Below the pieces are notes generated by a model, which saw nothing but the letters and a program-made list of their open reading frames with translations, made no database searches and was not told where the DNA came from. Shown one piece after another: positions 15,816 to 23,052 of a stretch of 38,220 nucleotides of DNA. Source of the DNA: Deltaproteobacteria bacterium. GTDB taxonomy: Bacteria; Desulfobacterota; GWC2-55-46; UBA9637. How positions within the stretch are numbered: position 1 is the first letter of the stretch; each line of letters starts with the position of its first letter. The DNA lies in contig JACPZB010000006.1 in assembly GCA_016195725.1 (NCBI GenBank), forward strand, positions 1 through 38,220, written 5' to 3'. Position numbers and translations under genes: made by a program.

Positions 15816-16790
15816 ATGAAGCCTGCCATCGCCATCACCATGGGAGACCCTACAGGGGTTGGGCCTGAGGTTGTTTTAAAGGCTGTTTCTGATAAAAAGA
15901 TCAGACGACTCTGCAATCCTGTGATTCTTGGAGATGAGGCGGCTCTCAAATATTTAATTTCACGACCCAAGCTCCGCTTGGGTTCCCCGAAATTTCAAAT
16001 TTCAAATTATAGGATAATAAACCTCTCTGCATTAAATCCCAAGAAAATAAAACCCGGCAAACCTGATAAATCTTGCGCAAAGGCCATGATGGCCTACATA
16101 GAAAAGGCTGTTTGTATGGCCATGAGTGGTGATGTGAATGCCATTGTTACAGGTCCTATCAGCAAAGAAGCTATCAATAAGGCTGGGTATAATTTTCACG
16201 GACATACAGAATTTCTTGCGCATCTTACAAATACAAAAGATTATCGCATGATGCTTGCCGGCACAAGCCTGAAGGTTATTCTTGTTACCATCCATGAATC
16301 CATAAAGAATGTGCCAAAACTTTTAACCAAAGAAAAAGTTTTCAAGACCATCGAGATAGCCGACGAGTCGTTTAAAAGATACTTTGGCCTTAAGAAGCCG
16401 AGGATTGCCGTTGCAGCGCTCAATCCCCACGCAGGCGAAGGTGGGCTTTTTGGAGACGAAGAAAAGCGAATCATAATCCCTGCAATACAAAAGGCAAGAC
16501 AGCTTGGAATAAACGCATCAGACCCTTTGCCGCCCGATACGCTTTTTTACAGGGCTGTGAAGAATAAAGAATTTGACTGCGTTGTCTGCATGTATCACGA
16601 CCAGGGGCTCATTCCCTTAAAGCTTTTACACTTTGAGGACGGTGTCAATGTAACCCTCGGTCTGCCAATTATTCGCACATCCGTTGACCACGGAACAGGC
16701 TACGATATTGCATGGAAGGGGATAGCAAATCCAGAAAGTATGAAGGCTGCAATAAAGATGGCGGTGGAAATGGTGCGGAGGAAAAGATAA
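15816..16790 (+). CDS. pdxA: 4-hydroxythreonine-4-phosphate dehydrogenase
   Basis: 324 residues from the ATG at 15816; an upstream in-frame start at 15756 lies in the heptamer array and is rejected. PdxA oxidises 4-phosphohydroxy-L-threonine in pyridoxal phosphate synthesis. The N-terminal MGDPTGVGPE (9-18), the substrate loop GHTEF (129-133) and the three metal ligands His160, His205 (NPHAGEGG) and His261 (YHDQG) are all present. Residues 50-65 are encoded by a perfect palindrome (15965-15983) followed by a short heptamer run (15990-16010); this falls in a loop that varies in the family, so function is probably kept. No partner pdxJ is in the window. Confidence 0.96.
   Translation: MKPAIAITMGDPTGVGPEVVLKAVSDKKIRRLCNPVILGDEAALKYLISRPKLRLGSPKFQISNYRIINLSALNPKKIKPGKPDKSCAKAMMAYIEKAVCMAMSGDVNAIVTGPISKEAINKAGYNFHGHTEFLAHLTNTKDYRMMLAGTSLKVILVTIHESIKNVPKLLTKEKVFKTIEIADESFKRYFGLKKPRIAVAALNPHAGEGGLFGDEEKRIIIPAIQKARQLGINASDPLPPDTLFYRAVKNKEFDCVVCMYHDQGLIPLKLLHFEDGVNVTLGLPIIRTSVDHGTGYDIAWKGIANPESMKAAIKMAVEMVRRKR
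15965..16010. repeat. Palindrome plus heptamer run inside pdxA
   Basis: ACCCAAGC, TCC, GCTTGGGT is a perfect 8-bp stem (15965-15983). It is followed by AAATTTC, AAATTTC, AAATTAT (15990-16010). Both are translated without a frameshift. Confidence 0.8.
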
Positions 16791-16840
16791 GGGTTGTTAG
16801 GAAATGCGGGAGGCATTCCTACATTTTCTTTCATTTCGAT

Positions 16841-17110
16841 TTAAACTGCCTGTTTATGCATTTCGGCGTATGGTTTTATATGTTCAAGGTTCTCCTGTCC
16901 TTTTTCTTTTGCCTTGTAGAGGTCATACTGATTCTGCAAATTGAGCCAAAGTTCTGGAGATGTGCCAAAATATCTGGATAGTTTTATTGCCATCTCAGGG
17001 CTAACACCCCTTTTCTCATTAATTATCTCATTTATGGTTCTGAAGGTGGTATTAAGGTCTTTTGCAAGTTGTATCTGAGAGATTTTGAGAGGCTTAAGAA
17101 ATTCTTCTTT
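16841..17110 (-). pseudogene. higA-type antitoxin relic
   Basis: The minus strand encodes EEFLKPLKISQIQLAKDL followed by a complete HTH and LSRYFGTSPELWLNLQNQYDL, the hallmark of the HigA/VapI antitoxin family, ending at TAA 16841-16843. The usual PPHPGE start is missing: the frame runs back only four codons to a stop (TAA), with no ATG, GTG or TTG. A single-base loss near 17110-17114 could explain this, because shifting frame there gives GKGVKEEF, like the family's GEVLKEEF. No HigB toxin is recognisable upstream. I read it as a dead remnant. Confidence 0.75.
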
Positions 17111-17122
17111 ACACCTTTCCCA

Positions 17123-17690
17123 TTATTTTAAAAGGTGTGATAGGATGACTGCAAATTTGACAATGTTTGTAAAATGTAAGCCATGATAACGATATATCTA
17201 AGTTCTTCAATAGGGGGAAAGCCTTCCATAGATGATGACGACTTTTACTGTGATGTTCGTGGGCGAAATCATAAATTGGAGGAAAAAATAAATCGGTCCC
17301 CTTTTGGCTTTGGCGCCTATATCTGAAAAAGATGCTAATATTTGTCACAGAGATGGATTTCTGGCAATTCTGCCAGAGGTAAAATATCCGAAACAGGTTC
17401 GGATAGCGCCCCAAATTTAGGGGTATATCCGAACTCCACACGGATACAAACAAGTTAGCTGCCATATTAAAGGACACTGCAAATGACTAAATTTTCAAAA
17501 CGATTTGGACACGTAAAAGTACAAATAAAGTACAAATAAAGAAATAAAGGGGTCAGATTTATTTTTTATCTTTTAGAGGTCTTATCTCATCGTGTTGCAT
17601 TTGCTCATTGAATGCAGCTTTGCAAATAAACTGACAGTTGAAGTCAATCTACCTTTTGATTCTCACCATCAAAAGAGAGAGGGCAACTCT
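17123..17690. other. Intergenic stretch without a supported gene
   Basis: Open frames here (for example 17109-17477 minus and 17183-17326 plus) have no recognisable family. The stretch holds a TCCGAA/TTCGGA hairpin (17387-17403), a direct 11-bp repeat TACAAATAAAG (17519-17541), and inverted AAAAAATAAATC motifs at 17283 and 17546-17569. Confidence 0.5.
17283..17569. repeat. Possible short non-autonomous element with AAAAAATAAATC ends
   Basis: The left motif AAAAAATAAATC, GGT, CCCCTTTT starts at 17283. The right end reads, on the minus strand, AAAAAATAAATC, TGA, CCCCTTT (17546-17569). These are inverted and about 290 bp apart, with no gene between. The nature of the element is inferred. Confidence 0.35.
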
Positions 17691-18590
17691 TTAAATCGCT
17701 ATCGGAAGCGGTATAAAGGTAAGCACGAATACCGCAAGGCTCAGCCAGCCTATGATTTTTCTTCTTCTATCCAATGCAATCTGTCCGTCCATCAGAGACG
17801 GATGTTTTATGCCGAGAAGCGTGACCAAAACTCCCCAGAGAAGCCAGCCCTGCCATGTGAAAATTCCAAAAACCGTAAGGGTTACTATCATAGTTATTGA
17901 TATTAACCTGTGCCATCTCCCGAATACTGCATAAACTATATGCCCTCCATCAAGCTGGCCTATAGGCAGGAGATTAAGGGATGTTATGAAAAACCCTATC
18001 CAGCCTGCAAATGCTATAGGGTGCAAAAGTATGTCCTGTCCTTCTGGCACAGGGCCGGTTACAAGATAAGACAGGATAGAAAATATCAGGGATGAGCCAA
18101 GCCCCAATACCTCTTTTTCTTCAGGAATGGTGATTATTGTTGAGAAGTTCAATCCAATGACAGTTACTACAATAGAAGTAAGAAAGCCTGCAAGCGGGCC
18201 TGTAGCGCCTATGTCCAGAAGCGCCCTTTTATCCATGATTGGCGACTTGGTTTTTATCACTGCGCCGAATGTGCCTACAAGAAATGGCGGCGGCGCAGGT
18301 ATGAAATAGGGGAGGCTTGCCTGCACACCATGTGTCCTTGATGCAAAGAAGTGACCAAGTTCATGGGTAAGGAGGATGGTCAAAAGGGTAAGTGAAAATG
18401 GTATGCCTTCTATTAACCGAAAAGGCTCTTGAAACGGATTAACCCCTTTCTGCAAAGCCCCTGCTATAATTGTGGTGGCTATGGTGAGAATAAAGAGTAA
18501 GGCCGGCAATAGGAGTCTTGGTTTTTGGCTGGATTCACGCTGTGCTGCTGCCTCTTCCATGTTGGGATAAAATTGTTCTTGTTCGGGCAT
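17691..18590 (-). CDS. Site-2 protease family (M50) membrane metalloprotease
   Basis: 299 residues. HELGH (76-80) in a membrane helix and NLLPIGQLDGGH (206-217) supply the zinc ligands (two His and Asp) of S2P proteases; GATGPLAG (128-135) is the third family motif. There are six to eight membrane segments and no PDZ domain, so it looks like the EGY/YwhC-type branch rather than RseP. It would cut within membrane helices of regulatory or signal-peptide-like substrates. The first 25 residues are polar and cytoplasmic. No partner anti-sigma factor is nearby. The next gene upstream is divergent. Confidence 0.92.
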   Translation of the reverse strand: MPEQEQFYPNMEEAAAQRESSQKPRLLLPALLFILTIATTIIAGALQKGVNPFQEPFRLIEGIPFSLTLLTILLTHELGHFFASRTHGVQASLPYFIPAPPPFLVGTFGAVIKTKSPIMDKRALLDIGATGPLAGFLTSIVVTVIGLNFSTIITIPEEKEVLGLGSSLIFSILSYLVTGPVPEGQDILLHPIAFAGWIGFFITSLNLLPIGQLDGGHIVYAVFGRWHRLISITMIVTLTVFGIFTWQGWLLWGVLVTLLGIKHPSLMDGQIALDRRRKIIGWLSLAVFVLTFIPLPIAI

Positions 18591-18690
18591 ACTGAGTAAT
18601 TATGATAACTGAAATTTCCAGAGATTGCTACTTATTCCCAAAATCCGATTACTGCCCCTGTTTAAGACCTACAGGAGCAAGTTTAGAATT

Positions 18691-18719
18691 TTGGGTTATT
18701 GCTTCGGCTAATTTATTAT
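18691..18719 (+). promoter_or_regulatory. Likely promoter for the macrodomain-prpB operon
   Basis: TTGGGT (18691-18696), 17-bp spacer, TATTAT (18714-18719), 20 bp before the ATG, with GAGAGGAGGAT as ribosome site. Confidence 0.45.
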
Positions 18720-18738
18720 GGTATGAGAGGAGGATAAT

Positions 18739-19275
18739 ATGCAGATAACCATTAGCAGCACAACACTATCCCTTACCAAGGGCGATATTACGCAGGAAGA
18801 GACGGATGCCATTGTGAATGCCGCAAACTCACGGCTTGCCGGCGGAGGTGGCGTTGACGGCGCAATCCACAGGGCAGGCGGGCCAAAGATTATAGAGGAG
18901 TGCAGGCGGATAGGCGGATGTCCTACCGGGAGCGCAGTCATCACTACAGGCGGAAACCTCAAGGCAAAATATGTGATACACACGGTTGGGCCGATCTATC
19001 AGGATGGCAGGCATAATGAAGCAAAATTATTGGCAAGCGCATATAAAAGCTGCCTTGAACTTGCGGCAAAAAAGGTAATAAAAAGCATTTCCTTTCCGTC
19101 CATCTCTACAGGCGCTTATGGTTATCCAATCAATGAGGCAGCGGAGATTGCATTGAAGACTGTTATAGATTTTATCAAGGCGAATAAAGAGAAATTGTCT
19201 CTTGTGCGCTTTGTGCTTTTTTCAGACAAGGATTTTGAGGTATATAAGAAAACGCTGGAGAAATTAACAAAATGA
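18739..19275 (+). CDS. Macro domain protein (MacroD/YmdB type)
   Basis: 178 residues, a single macro domain. Key motifs: GDIT (15-18), DAIVNAAN (23-30), GGGGVDGAIHRAGG (35-48) with the conserved Asp of the MacroD class, and the phosphate loop SISTGAYGYP. Such enzymes hydrolyse O-acetyl-ADP-ribose or remove mono-ADP-ribose from proteins or nucleic acid ends. A strong GAGGAGG precedes the ATG. It overlaps the PrpB-like gene by 4 bp (ATGA), so they are coupled, though no metabolic link is obvious. Confidence 0.95.
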   Translation: MQITISSTTLSLTKGDITQEETDAIVNAANSRLAGGGGVDGAIHRAGGPKIIEECRRIGGCPTGSAVITTGGNLKAKYVIHTVGPIYQDGRHNEAKLLASAYKSCLELAAKKVIKSISFPSISTGAYGYPINEAAEIALKTVIDFIKANKEKLSLVRFVLFSDKDFEVYKKTLEKLTK

Positions 19276-20126
19276 CGAAAACCGTTTCAAAACCCGCTCT
19301 ATTCAGAAAACTCCTGCAAAAAGGCGCAATCCTTATGCCTGGCGCATTCAACGCAGCCTCTGCTCTGCTTATAGAAAAATGCGGCTTCAAGGCAGTCTAT
19401 ATGTCAGGTGCGGGTATTTCAAATAGCGCCGGTCTTCCTGATATAGGAATTTTAACAAGAGATGCGGTTGTTCAGCAGGCAGAATATATTGCAAATGCTG
19501 TAAATATCCCTGTAATCGCTGATGCAAATACTGGTTTTGGCGGGCATTTAGAGGTAAAAAAAACTGTTCAGGCATTTGAAAAAGTAGGTGTTGCTGGAAT
19601 CCAGATAGAGGATCAAAAAACAGCAGCGAAAAGATGCGGCCATCTTTCAGGCAAGGAGGTTATATCTGCCAAACAGATGGTAGAGAAAATTAAGGCTGCA
19701 TGCGGCACAAGAAAAAACAAAGATTTTCTTATTATAGCAAGGACTGATGCAAGGAGTGTAAAAGGATTGGATGATGCAATAGAAAGGGCAAAGATGTATC
19801 TGGATGCAGGGGCAGATGTGATTTTTCCAGAGGCTTTGGAATCAAAAAATGAGTTTCAGAAATTTGCAAACAGGATAGATGCACCGCTTATGGCAAATAT
19901 GACAGAGTTTGGAAAGACGCCGTATATCACAGCCAAAGAGTTTGAGGCAATAGGCTATTCCATAGTGATTTTCCCTATGACAACCTTTAGGGTGGGGATG
20001 AAGGCAATGGAGGACGCTTTGTTTGAATTAAAGAAAAAAGGAACGCAGAAAGGCTTGTTAAACACAATGCAGACGAGAGAAGAGTTGTACAAACTTATTG
20101 GATATGATGAAAGATGCGGGAGGTAA
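19272..20126 (+). CDS. Methylisocitrate lyase / PEP mutase family lyase
   Basis: 284 residues of the isocitrate lyase/PEP mutase superfamily. KRCGH (120-124) carries the catalytic Cys of methylisocitrate lyases, and IED (112-114) and NMTEFGKTP fit that group. Methylisocitrate lyase splits 2-methylisocitrate to pyruvate and succinate in propionate breakdown. One oddity: the Mg2+-binding DxD motif reads DAN (84-86), so the second Asp is Asn. With no prpC or prpD nearby the substrate is not certain; a related C-C lyase is possible. An acyl-CoA dehydrogenase stub follows 3 bp later. Confidence 0.85.
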   Translation: MTKTVSKPALFRKLLQKGAILMPGAFNAASALLIEKCGFKAVYMSGAGISNSAGLPDIGILTRDAVVQQAEYIANAVNIPVIADANTGFGGHLEVKKTVQAFEKVGVAGIQIEDQKTAAKRCGHLSGKEVISAKQMVEKIKAACGTRKNKDFLIIARTDARSVKGLDDAIERAKMYLDAGADVIFPEALESKNEFQKFANRIDAPLMANMTEFGKTPYITAKEFEAIGYSIVIFPMTTFRVGMKAMEDALFELKKKGTQKGLLNTMQTREELYKLIGYDERCGR

Positions 20127-20129
20127 GCC

Positions 20130-20213
20130 ATGAATTTTGACCTTACAGAAGAACAGCAGATGGTAAAAGAAACGGCATTGATGATTGGAAATTATCTTGT
20201 TTTGCTCCAATAA
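20130..20213 (+). pseudogene. Acyl-CoA dehydrogenase N-terminal stub
   Basis: The 27-codon frame begins MNFDLTEEQQMVKETA, the standard N-terminus of acyl-CoA dehydrogenases, with GGGAGG upstream. After 16 residues the similarity ends and a stop follows, so about 360 residues are missing. This looks like a deletion that removed the rest of an operon gene behind the PrpB-like lyase. Confidence 0.75.
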
Positions 20214-20306
20214 CTATCTTGGTTTTGCCAATCATCCAAAGATTAAAGATGTAGCAATTAAGGCTATTTAATATATCGGTTTTTAGGATTAACTATTTTA
20301 AGGTAG

Positions 20307-20339
20307 GTGAAATTCCTTACTCCATAGGCAGTATTTCAC
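20307..20339 (+). promoter_or_regulatory. Hairpin in the leader of the cupin lipoprotein gene
   Basis: GTGAAAT (20307-20313) and ATTTCAC (20333-20339) form a perfect 7-bp stem with a 19-base loop, 26 bp before the ATG at 20366. GGTGAAATTCC resembles one box of the cobalamin riboswitch, but the rest does not fit. Function unknown. Confidence 0.3.
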
Positions 20340-20365
20340 GCTTTCTGTAAACAAGAGAATAATCT

Positions 20366-20814
20366 ATGCTTAACAGAAAACCCATCTACCTTCTCATCCT
20401 CCTCCCCCTCCTCGGCTGCGCCTGTCCGAAGGGGGAAATCTATTCCCTTACTGAAACAGGGTTTTTTCAAAGGAATGGAGAGAAGTTGTCAGGGAAAACC
20501 CCATAGGTAAGGATGAGAATATAAAGGTTGTCCCGCTTTTCAAGAACAACGACTCCAGCCATTTTATCATCCAGATACGGGGCAGGGAAAAGCCGCATAT
20601 CCATGAAACCCATGACCTGACCGTGATAGTAAAAAAGGGACACGGGATTTTGCATCTTGGCAATGATGAACTACCCATGAAACGGGGTGATATTGCCTTG
20701 ATCCCCAGAGGGGTGTTTTACTACTTTGTAAATACAAATGGCGAACTTTCTATTGCCTATGTAATATTCACTCCGTTTTATGACGGTAAAGATATGAAGC
20801 TTGTGGATGAATAA
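20366..20814 (+). pseudogene. Cupin lipoprotein gene with a frameshift at a T6 run
   Basis: The frame from ATG 20366 encodes a lipoprotein signal with lipobox PLLGC (Cys18), then stops at TAG 20504-20506. A second frame, open from 20455 to the TAA at 20814, encodes a cupin: HIHETHDLTVIV, GHGILHLG, KRGDIALIPRGV. One extra T in the run at 20462-20467 would join them into about 149 residues (signal, then SKEWREVVRENP, then cupin). So it is a fresh pseudogene, a phase-variable gene, a slippage site or a sequencing error. The cupin His residues could bind a metal. Annotated across both frames. Confidence 0.7.
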
Positions 20815-21060
20815 TAGCATCGCCCCATCACCCTAACCCTCTCCCTCGGCAAGAAATTATGTTCAAGAGGCTGCTGATAATTACTTTAATGGTGCATATC
20901 AATATCAACAAACCAGAGATTAATGTCAAGATTTCAGAGCTCTGGACATTGATGCTGATTCCTAATTTTTACGCAAACGATGGGAAAAGTTCTGCCGGGA
21001 TGTTCTGTTTCAATCTTTCCGGCAGCCTCTTTTTCCTGTTTCCCTTGCTCTAAAAGGTAA

Positions 21061-21116
21061 AACATTCAAAATTCAATGTTTTATGTTTTAAATTTTAAAT
21101 AGTGAATCTTGAATTT
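21061..21116. repeat. Heptanucleotide array, 8 units
   Basis: AACATTC, AAAATTC, AATGTTT, TATGTTT, TAAATTT, TAAATAG, TGAATCT, TGAATTT in one phase; the last two are the opposite-strand type of the first two. It abuts the transposase relic. The gap 20815-21060 holds a half copy of the CCCTCTCCC palindrome (20823-20850) but no gene I can support. Confidence 0.7.
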
Positions 21117-21119
21117 GTT

Positions 21120-21422
21120 GCCTTTTCGCCTATTTGCCTCTTTTTAAAGGTCTTACGGCCGTGCCTGAGATAGATGCCTCTTACGCCGCAGGGTAATGGA
21201 GATTCTTTTATGCTTAGGTTGCTCTATTTGTATGGCGCGGCTTTTTACGGCTTGCCTCCTGAAGGGCGCGTTTTCTTCCTTTCTCGTATAATTCTTTGAA
21301 TCTGTAAAATCTGCCCCTCTCATATCCCCCAATGCCTTGCATGTCTGTAATATGTTGCTTAACTGCTTTGCTGACTCCAGCAATCCCAATTTGCTCTTGA
21401 TTATTTTCTGTTCTTCTGTCAA
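21120..21422 (-). pseudogene. IS481-type transposase relic
   Basis: The minus strand from 21422 reads LTEEQKIIKSKLGLLESAKQ in one frame. It continues in another as GRFYRFKELYEKGRKRALQEASRKKP (split: GRFYRFKELYEKG, then RKRALQEASRKKP). After a gap it resumes as CGVRGIYLRHGRKTFKKR. All three match, in order, the N-terminal HTH part of IS481-family transposases (EEKIIKxKxGLLELAKQLGN, FYRFKELYE, GVRxxWLRHxLETFKKR). Frameshifts, internal loss and absence of the DDE domain show it is dead. A heptamer array lies at each side. Confidence 0.75.
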
Positions 21423-21465
21423 GGGATGTTGTCCCAAAATGTTTTTAGCCTTAATCTTCACTTTT

Positions 21466-21493
21466 GCAATTTGCAATCTTCAATTTGCAATAT
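21466..21493. repeat. Short heptanucleotide array after livF
   Basis: GCAATTT, GCAATCT, TCAATTT, GCAATAT, in phase, 10 bp beyond the livF stop. Confidence 0.6.
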
Positions 21494-21503
21494 GCTTTAG
21501 CAT

Positions 21504-22217
21504 TTACTCTCCCAGATATGCAACCCTTAACTGCGGGTTTTGCAAAAGTGTTCTGGCGTCATCGCGCATGACAATCCTTCCGGTTTCCAGCACATAGCCA
21601 TTGTTTGCAAGCTGCAGCGCTGCATTTGCATTCTGCTCTACCAGCATGATTGTTACACCTTCCTGATTTATCCTTTTAATGATTTCAAAGATTTTTTCAA
21701 CCATCATGGGGGCTAAACTGAGAGAAGGTTCATCCAGTAAAAGCAATTTTGGCTGTGCCATAAGCGCTCTTGCTATAGCCAGCATCTGCTGTTCGCCACC
21801 GCTCAGGGTTTCTCCAGGTTGGTTAAGCCGTTCCTTAAGAATAGGGAAATAATCAAAAATCCTCTTCATCTCTCCTTTAACTTCTAACTTCTGACTCCTG
21901 TTTTTTCTAATATACGCCCCCATCTCAAGATTTTCCAAAACTGTCAATTGCGGGAATATCCTCCTTCCTTCCGGCACCTGCGATATACCTATCTCGACGA
22001 CAATATATGCCGGCAGATTATCTATCCTCTTGCCAAGAAATTCTATTTTCCCTTGTTTAGGGTGAAGAGCACCTGAGATGGTATTTAACATTGTTGACTT
22101 GCCAGCGCCATTTGCGCCAATAATTGCCACAATCTCACCATGGCTAATCTCAAGGGAAATCCCTTTCAAGGCTTCTATGTTTCCATAAGAGGCATATACA
22201 TTATCCAGTCTAAGCAT
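21504..22217 (-). CDS. livF: Branched-chain amino acid-type ABC transporter ATPase
   Basis: 237 residues from the ATG at 22217, which overlaps the livG stop by 8 bp; the longer frame from 22241 is not needed. Walker A GANGAGKST (34-42), signature LSGGEQQ (138-144), Walker B LLLLDEPS (158-165). The QVPEGRRIFPQLTV segment is typical of LivF. It powers uptake of branched-chain amino acids or related amides. Residues about 104-116 (KNRSQKLEVKGEM) are longer than usual and are encoded by a heptamer run (21876-21910). Permeases LivH/M and the binding protein are not in the window. Confidence 0.93.
   Translation of the reverse strand: MLRLDNVYASYGNIEALKGISLEISHGEIVAIIGANGAGKSTMLNTISGALHPKQGKIEFLGKRIDNLPAYIVVEIGISQVPEGRRIFPQLTVLENLEMGAYIRKNRSQKLEVKGEMKRIFDYFPILKERLNQPGETLSGGEQQMLAIARALMAQPKLLLLDEPSLSLAPMMVEKIFEIIKRINQEGVTIMLVEQNANAALQLANNGYVLETGRIVMRDDARTLLQNPQLRVAYLGE
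21876..21910. repeat. Heptamer run inside livF
   Basis: TTTAACT, TCTAACT, TCTGACT, CCTGTTT, TTTCTAA in one phase on the plus strand. Translated on the minus strand as RSQKLEVKG in a variable surface loop. Confidence 0.6.
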
Positions 22218-22971
22218 ACCCACTTCCCAGATAGGCCTCAATAACCTTTTTATTTTTTCTTACTTCTTCAGGCAAACCTTCAGCAATTTTTACGCCGTGG
22301 TCAAGCACAAATACCATGTCTGATATTCCCATGACTACCTTCATATCGTGTTCAATCAAAAGTATAGTAATACTTTTGTCTCTTATACATTTTATCAGCT
22401 CCATCAGGGATTCTGTCTCCTTTGGGTTCATGCCTGCAGCAGGTTCATCCAGAAGCAGGAGCAATGGCTCACTTGCCAGAGCCCTTGCTATTTCAAGCCT
22501 TCTCTGATCCCCATAGGGAAGATTTCTTGCCCAGAGACTTGCCCTTTTTCTGAGACCTATAAAATCCAGCAGGTTTAAGGCCTTTGATGACAGGTCTCTT
22601 TCTTCATGAACGACATTTGCTCCTTTAAGGATCGCCCCTTTAATCCCATAAGTCCCCTTTTTATAACTGCCAACCATTACATTTTCCAGGGCTGTCATTT
22701 CAGGGAAGAGCCTTATATTCTGAAATGTACGGGCCATGCCTTTTGAAGTTATGGTATGAGGCTTCAGCCCATGTATCTTTTCGCCATGAAAAATAATTTC
22801 ACCTTTTGAAGGATGGTATATCCCTGTAACACAGTTAAAAAGTGTGGTCTTTCCCGCGCCGTTCGGCCCGATGAGGCTTATAATATCGCCATGTTTTATT
22901 ACAAGGTCAATATTGTCAATCGCAGTCAGGCCGCCGAAGGTCTTGGTAAGATTTTTAATTTGAAGGAGCAT
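22210..22971 (-). CDS. livG: Branched-chain amino acid-type ABC transporter ATPase
   Basis: 253 residues. Walker A GPNGAGKT (35-42), the LivG-type GMARTFQNIRLF segment, the degenerate signature LPYGDQRRLE, Walker B LLLLDEPAAGMNP and the His of the switch region LLIEHDMKVVM. It pairs with LivF as the two nucleotide-binding subunits. The stop overlaps the livF start. The ATG has no clear ribosome-binding site; the heptamer array at 22983-23052 begins 11 bp upstream and fills the gap to hypE, so original upstream genes (livM, livH) may have been lost or moved. Confidence 0.93.
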   Translation of the reverse strand: MLLQIKNLTKTFGGLTAIDNIDLVIKHGDIISLIGPNGAGKTTLFNCVTGIYHPSKGEIIFHGEKIHGLKPHTITSKGMARTFQNIRLFPEMTALENVMVGSYKKGTYGIKGAILKGANVVHEERDLSSKALNLLDFIGLRKRASLWARNLPYGDQRRLEIARALASEPLLLLLDEPAAGMNPKETESLMELIKCIRDKSITILLIEHDMKVVMGISDMVFVLDHGVKIAEGLPEEVRKNKKVIEAYLGSGYA

Positions 22972-22982
22972 AAATAAATACA

Positions 22983-23052
22983 GGCTATGGGCTATAGGTT
23001 ATGGGTTTTAGGTTTTTCCTATTGCCCATTGCCTATCACCTATTGCCTGTAG
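22983..23052. repeat. Heptanucleotide array with two opposite halves
   Basis: Five GG-type units (GGCTATG, GGCTATA, GGTTATG, GGTTTTA, GGTTTTT) are followed in phase by five CC-type units (CCTATTG, CCCATTG, CCTATCA, CCTATTG, CCTGTAG). It ends exactly one base before the hypE stop codon. Confidence 0.9.

Noticed and set aside
16712-16981. 89-residue plus-strand frame after pdxA
   Set aside because: It starts inside pdxA and runs opposite the higA relic, which gives a far better family match.
17109-17477. 122-residue open frame on the minus strand
   Set aside because: No recognisable family, crosses the higA relic boundary and the possible MITE, and composition looks non-coding.
20281-20345. 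Cobalamin riboswitch before the cupin lipoprotein
   Set aside because: GGTGAAATTCC fits one box, but the GCCACTG box and the required spacing are absent.
20859-21053. 64-residue open frame on the plus strand
   Set aside because: No ribosome site, no family likeness, and it begins in a half-copy of a palindromic repeat.
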